Part shown: in pieces, positions 4,715 through 5,599 of the stretch | Position numbering within the stretch: the stretch's first letter is position 1 | Layout: each line of letters begins with the position of its first letter | From: Methanobacterium sp. | GTDB taxonomy: Archaea; Methanobacteriota; Methanobacteria; Methanobacteriales; Methanobacteriaceae | NCBI GenBank assembly: GCA_028682985.1 | Contig: JAJRAE010000004.1 | Span: 1 to 5,599 of the forward strand | Length of the DNA stretch: 5,599 nt | Direction: 5' to 3' | The notes under the pieces: generated by a model | Databases searched by the model: none | Told to the model about the DNA's origin: nothing | The model's input: the letters and a program-made list of their open reading frames with translations, nothing else | Translations under genes and position numbers: made by a program

Positions 4715-5599
4715 TTAATTGTCGAATGGATAAACAGCCACTTTGCTGTCTTTTTCCATGATTTCAACGTTCTTGGGAACTATGAAATATCCGTCCGCCT
4801 CTGCCAGGGAAGTTATGGCTCCGGAGTCCTTTAATATGGGGTGTGCCTGGTTATCTTTAATTTTTACCAGTACATACTGCTTCCTTCCCTGGGATGGTCT
4901 GTATCTTCGAGAGAGGTTGAATTCATGCACCCTGGTCTCTGCAATGGATTCTCTTATGGATGCCATTTTCCTTAAAAATGGAGCTACAAATACCTGGAAG
5001 ATCATTAAAGCTGAAACTGGGTAACCAGGAAGTCCGAATAATATCTGTTCTTCTTTACCAGTGTCTATTAATCCAATTAATGTTGGTTTACCTGGTTTAA
5101 CTGCTATTCCATGCACTAATATCTTTCCAAGTTCATCAAGAACTGTTTTCAGGTTATCCCCGGTTCCGGCAGATGTTCCACCTGATGTGATAATAACATC
5201 GGCACCTTTAAACGCCGAAATTGCATTTTTTAATGATTCATAATCGTCTTTAACTATTTCAGCGTGGATTGGTTCACATCCGCATGATTTAACCGCGTTT
5301 GAGATTGTGTAAGAGTTGATGTCGTATATCTTTCCATATTCCAGTTTCTGATGGTGTTTTATTATCTCATTTCCGGTGGAGATAACCGCCACTCGGGGTC
5401 TGGTGTAAACCGGAATTTCTGACATTCCAATTGCACTTAAAACACCTATCTTCTCAGAGGTGAGAATTTCACCCTCTTTAAGTAATAATTCTCCCTCCTT
5501 CACATCGGAACCCTGGTCTGCTATGTTGGCATTTAAGGGCACGCTGTCCTGAATTAATATGGTTTCACCTTTTTTTTCGGTGTATTCCACCATCACCAC
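4715..5599 (-). CDS. moeA: Molybdopterin molybdenumtransferase MoeA, N-terminus cut by window edge
   Basis: MoeA inserts molybdate (or tungstate) into adenylylated molybdopterin in the cytoplasm, the last common step of the cofactor used in methanogens by formylmethanofuran and formate dehydrogenases. The visible 294 residues lack about the first 100. The first codons (VVMVEYTE) match the internal AVVMVEDT stretch of MoeA, so the GTG/ATG codons at the edge are not the start. Counting from the edge, the rest of the central domain (about 1-65) is followed by the MoCF/MogA-like domain (about 66-210). That domain has STGNEI (74-79), YDINSY (92-97), SGGTSAGTGDN (139-149) with Asp148, GIAVKPGKP (164-172) and GLPGYPVSA (189-197; Tyr where bacterial MoeA usually has Asn). 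The C-terminal MoeA_C domain (about 225-292) includes SGAITSLAEADGYFIVP (259-275). It ends without the extra periplasmic-binding-like domain seen fused to some archaeal MoeA. Many archaea carry two moeA copies; which one this is cannot be told. Confidence 0.95.
   Translation of the reverse strand: MVMVEYTEKKGETILIQDSVPLNANIADQGSDVKEGELLLKEGEILTSEKIGVLSAIGMSEIPVYTRPRVAVISTGNEIIKHHQKLEYGKIYDINSYTISNAVKSCGCEPIHAEIVKDDYESLKNAISAFKGADVIITSGGTSAGTGDNLKTVLDELGKILVHGIAVKPGKPTLIGLIDTGKEEQILFGLPGYPVSALMIFQVFVAPFLRKMASIRESIAETRVHEFNLSRRYRPSQGRKQYVLVKIKDNQAHPILKDSGAITSLAEADGYFIVPKNVEIMEKDSKVAVYPFDN

Noticed and set aside
4743..5243. Two plus-strand open frames (93 and 60 codons) opposite moeA
   Set aside because: MoeA motifs run continuously through this region on the minus strand; no evidence for antisense coding.
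5594..5599. GTG/ATG codons at the right edge as the moeA start
   Set aside because: The residues match the interior of MoeA and about 100 N-terminal residues are missing, so the true start is beyond the window.
1..5599. CRISPR array, insertion sequence, integrase or toxin-antitoxin pair
   Set aside because: No repeat-spacer pattern, transposase motif, terminal inverted repeats or paired small genes were found.

Overview
The window looks like chromosomal DNA of a methanogenic archaeon, most likely a Methanobacterium-like member of the Methanobacteriales. The DNA is visibly AT-rich, intergenic gaps are short, TATA-like boxes sit about 25-50 bp before genes, and some starts have GGAG/GAGGT/GGGTG-type ribosome binding sites while others appear leaderless. 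The gene content also fits: a small one-repeat sulfite-reductase-like protein, UPF0280, an archaeal-type MoeA and a TrkH/TrkA pair. The taxonomic call is inference; no rRNA or methanogenesis gene is present to fix it.

Layout from left to right. Positions 1-118 (minus strand) carry the middle part of a YnfA/UPF0060 membrane protein that has lost its N-terminal half; stop codons lie directly upstream, so it is best read as a gene remnant. Next come trkA (210-929) and trkH (984-2426), both on the minus strand and transcribed trkH then trkA: a potassium channel-type subunit and its nucleotide-binding regulatory subunit. Upstream of them on the same strand is a two-helix membrane protein with a bacterial-PH (YdbS-like) domain (2504-3106), followed by a T-rich terminator-like tract. 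A 117-bp divergent promoter region separates it from a UPF0280 gene on the plus strand (3224-3952), whose sequence shows an ApbE-like fold. UPF0280 converges on a 223-residue siroheme/[4Fe-4S] protein with a TTG start (3983-4654, minus). Upstream of that, also on the minus strand, is moeA (4715 to beyond the right edge), for the last step of molybdenum/tungsten cofactor synthesis.

Working together: TrkH and TrkA should form one potassium uptake system. The PH-domain protein, UPF0280 and the siroheme protein have no proven link to their neighbours. MoeA would supply molybdopterin enzymes. The siroheme protein is next to moeA and may be co-transcribed, but it has a possible promoter and a tandem 7-bp repeat of its own.

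Most of the window is ordinary housekeeping sequence. I do not see a convincing new multi-gene system. The points worth a second look are the ynfA remnant, the half-size siroheme protein and the repeat before it, the ApbE-like residues in UPF0280, and the apparently leaderless starts.
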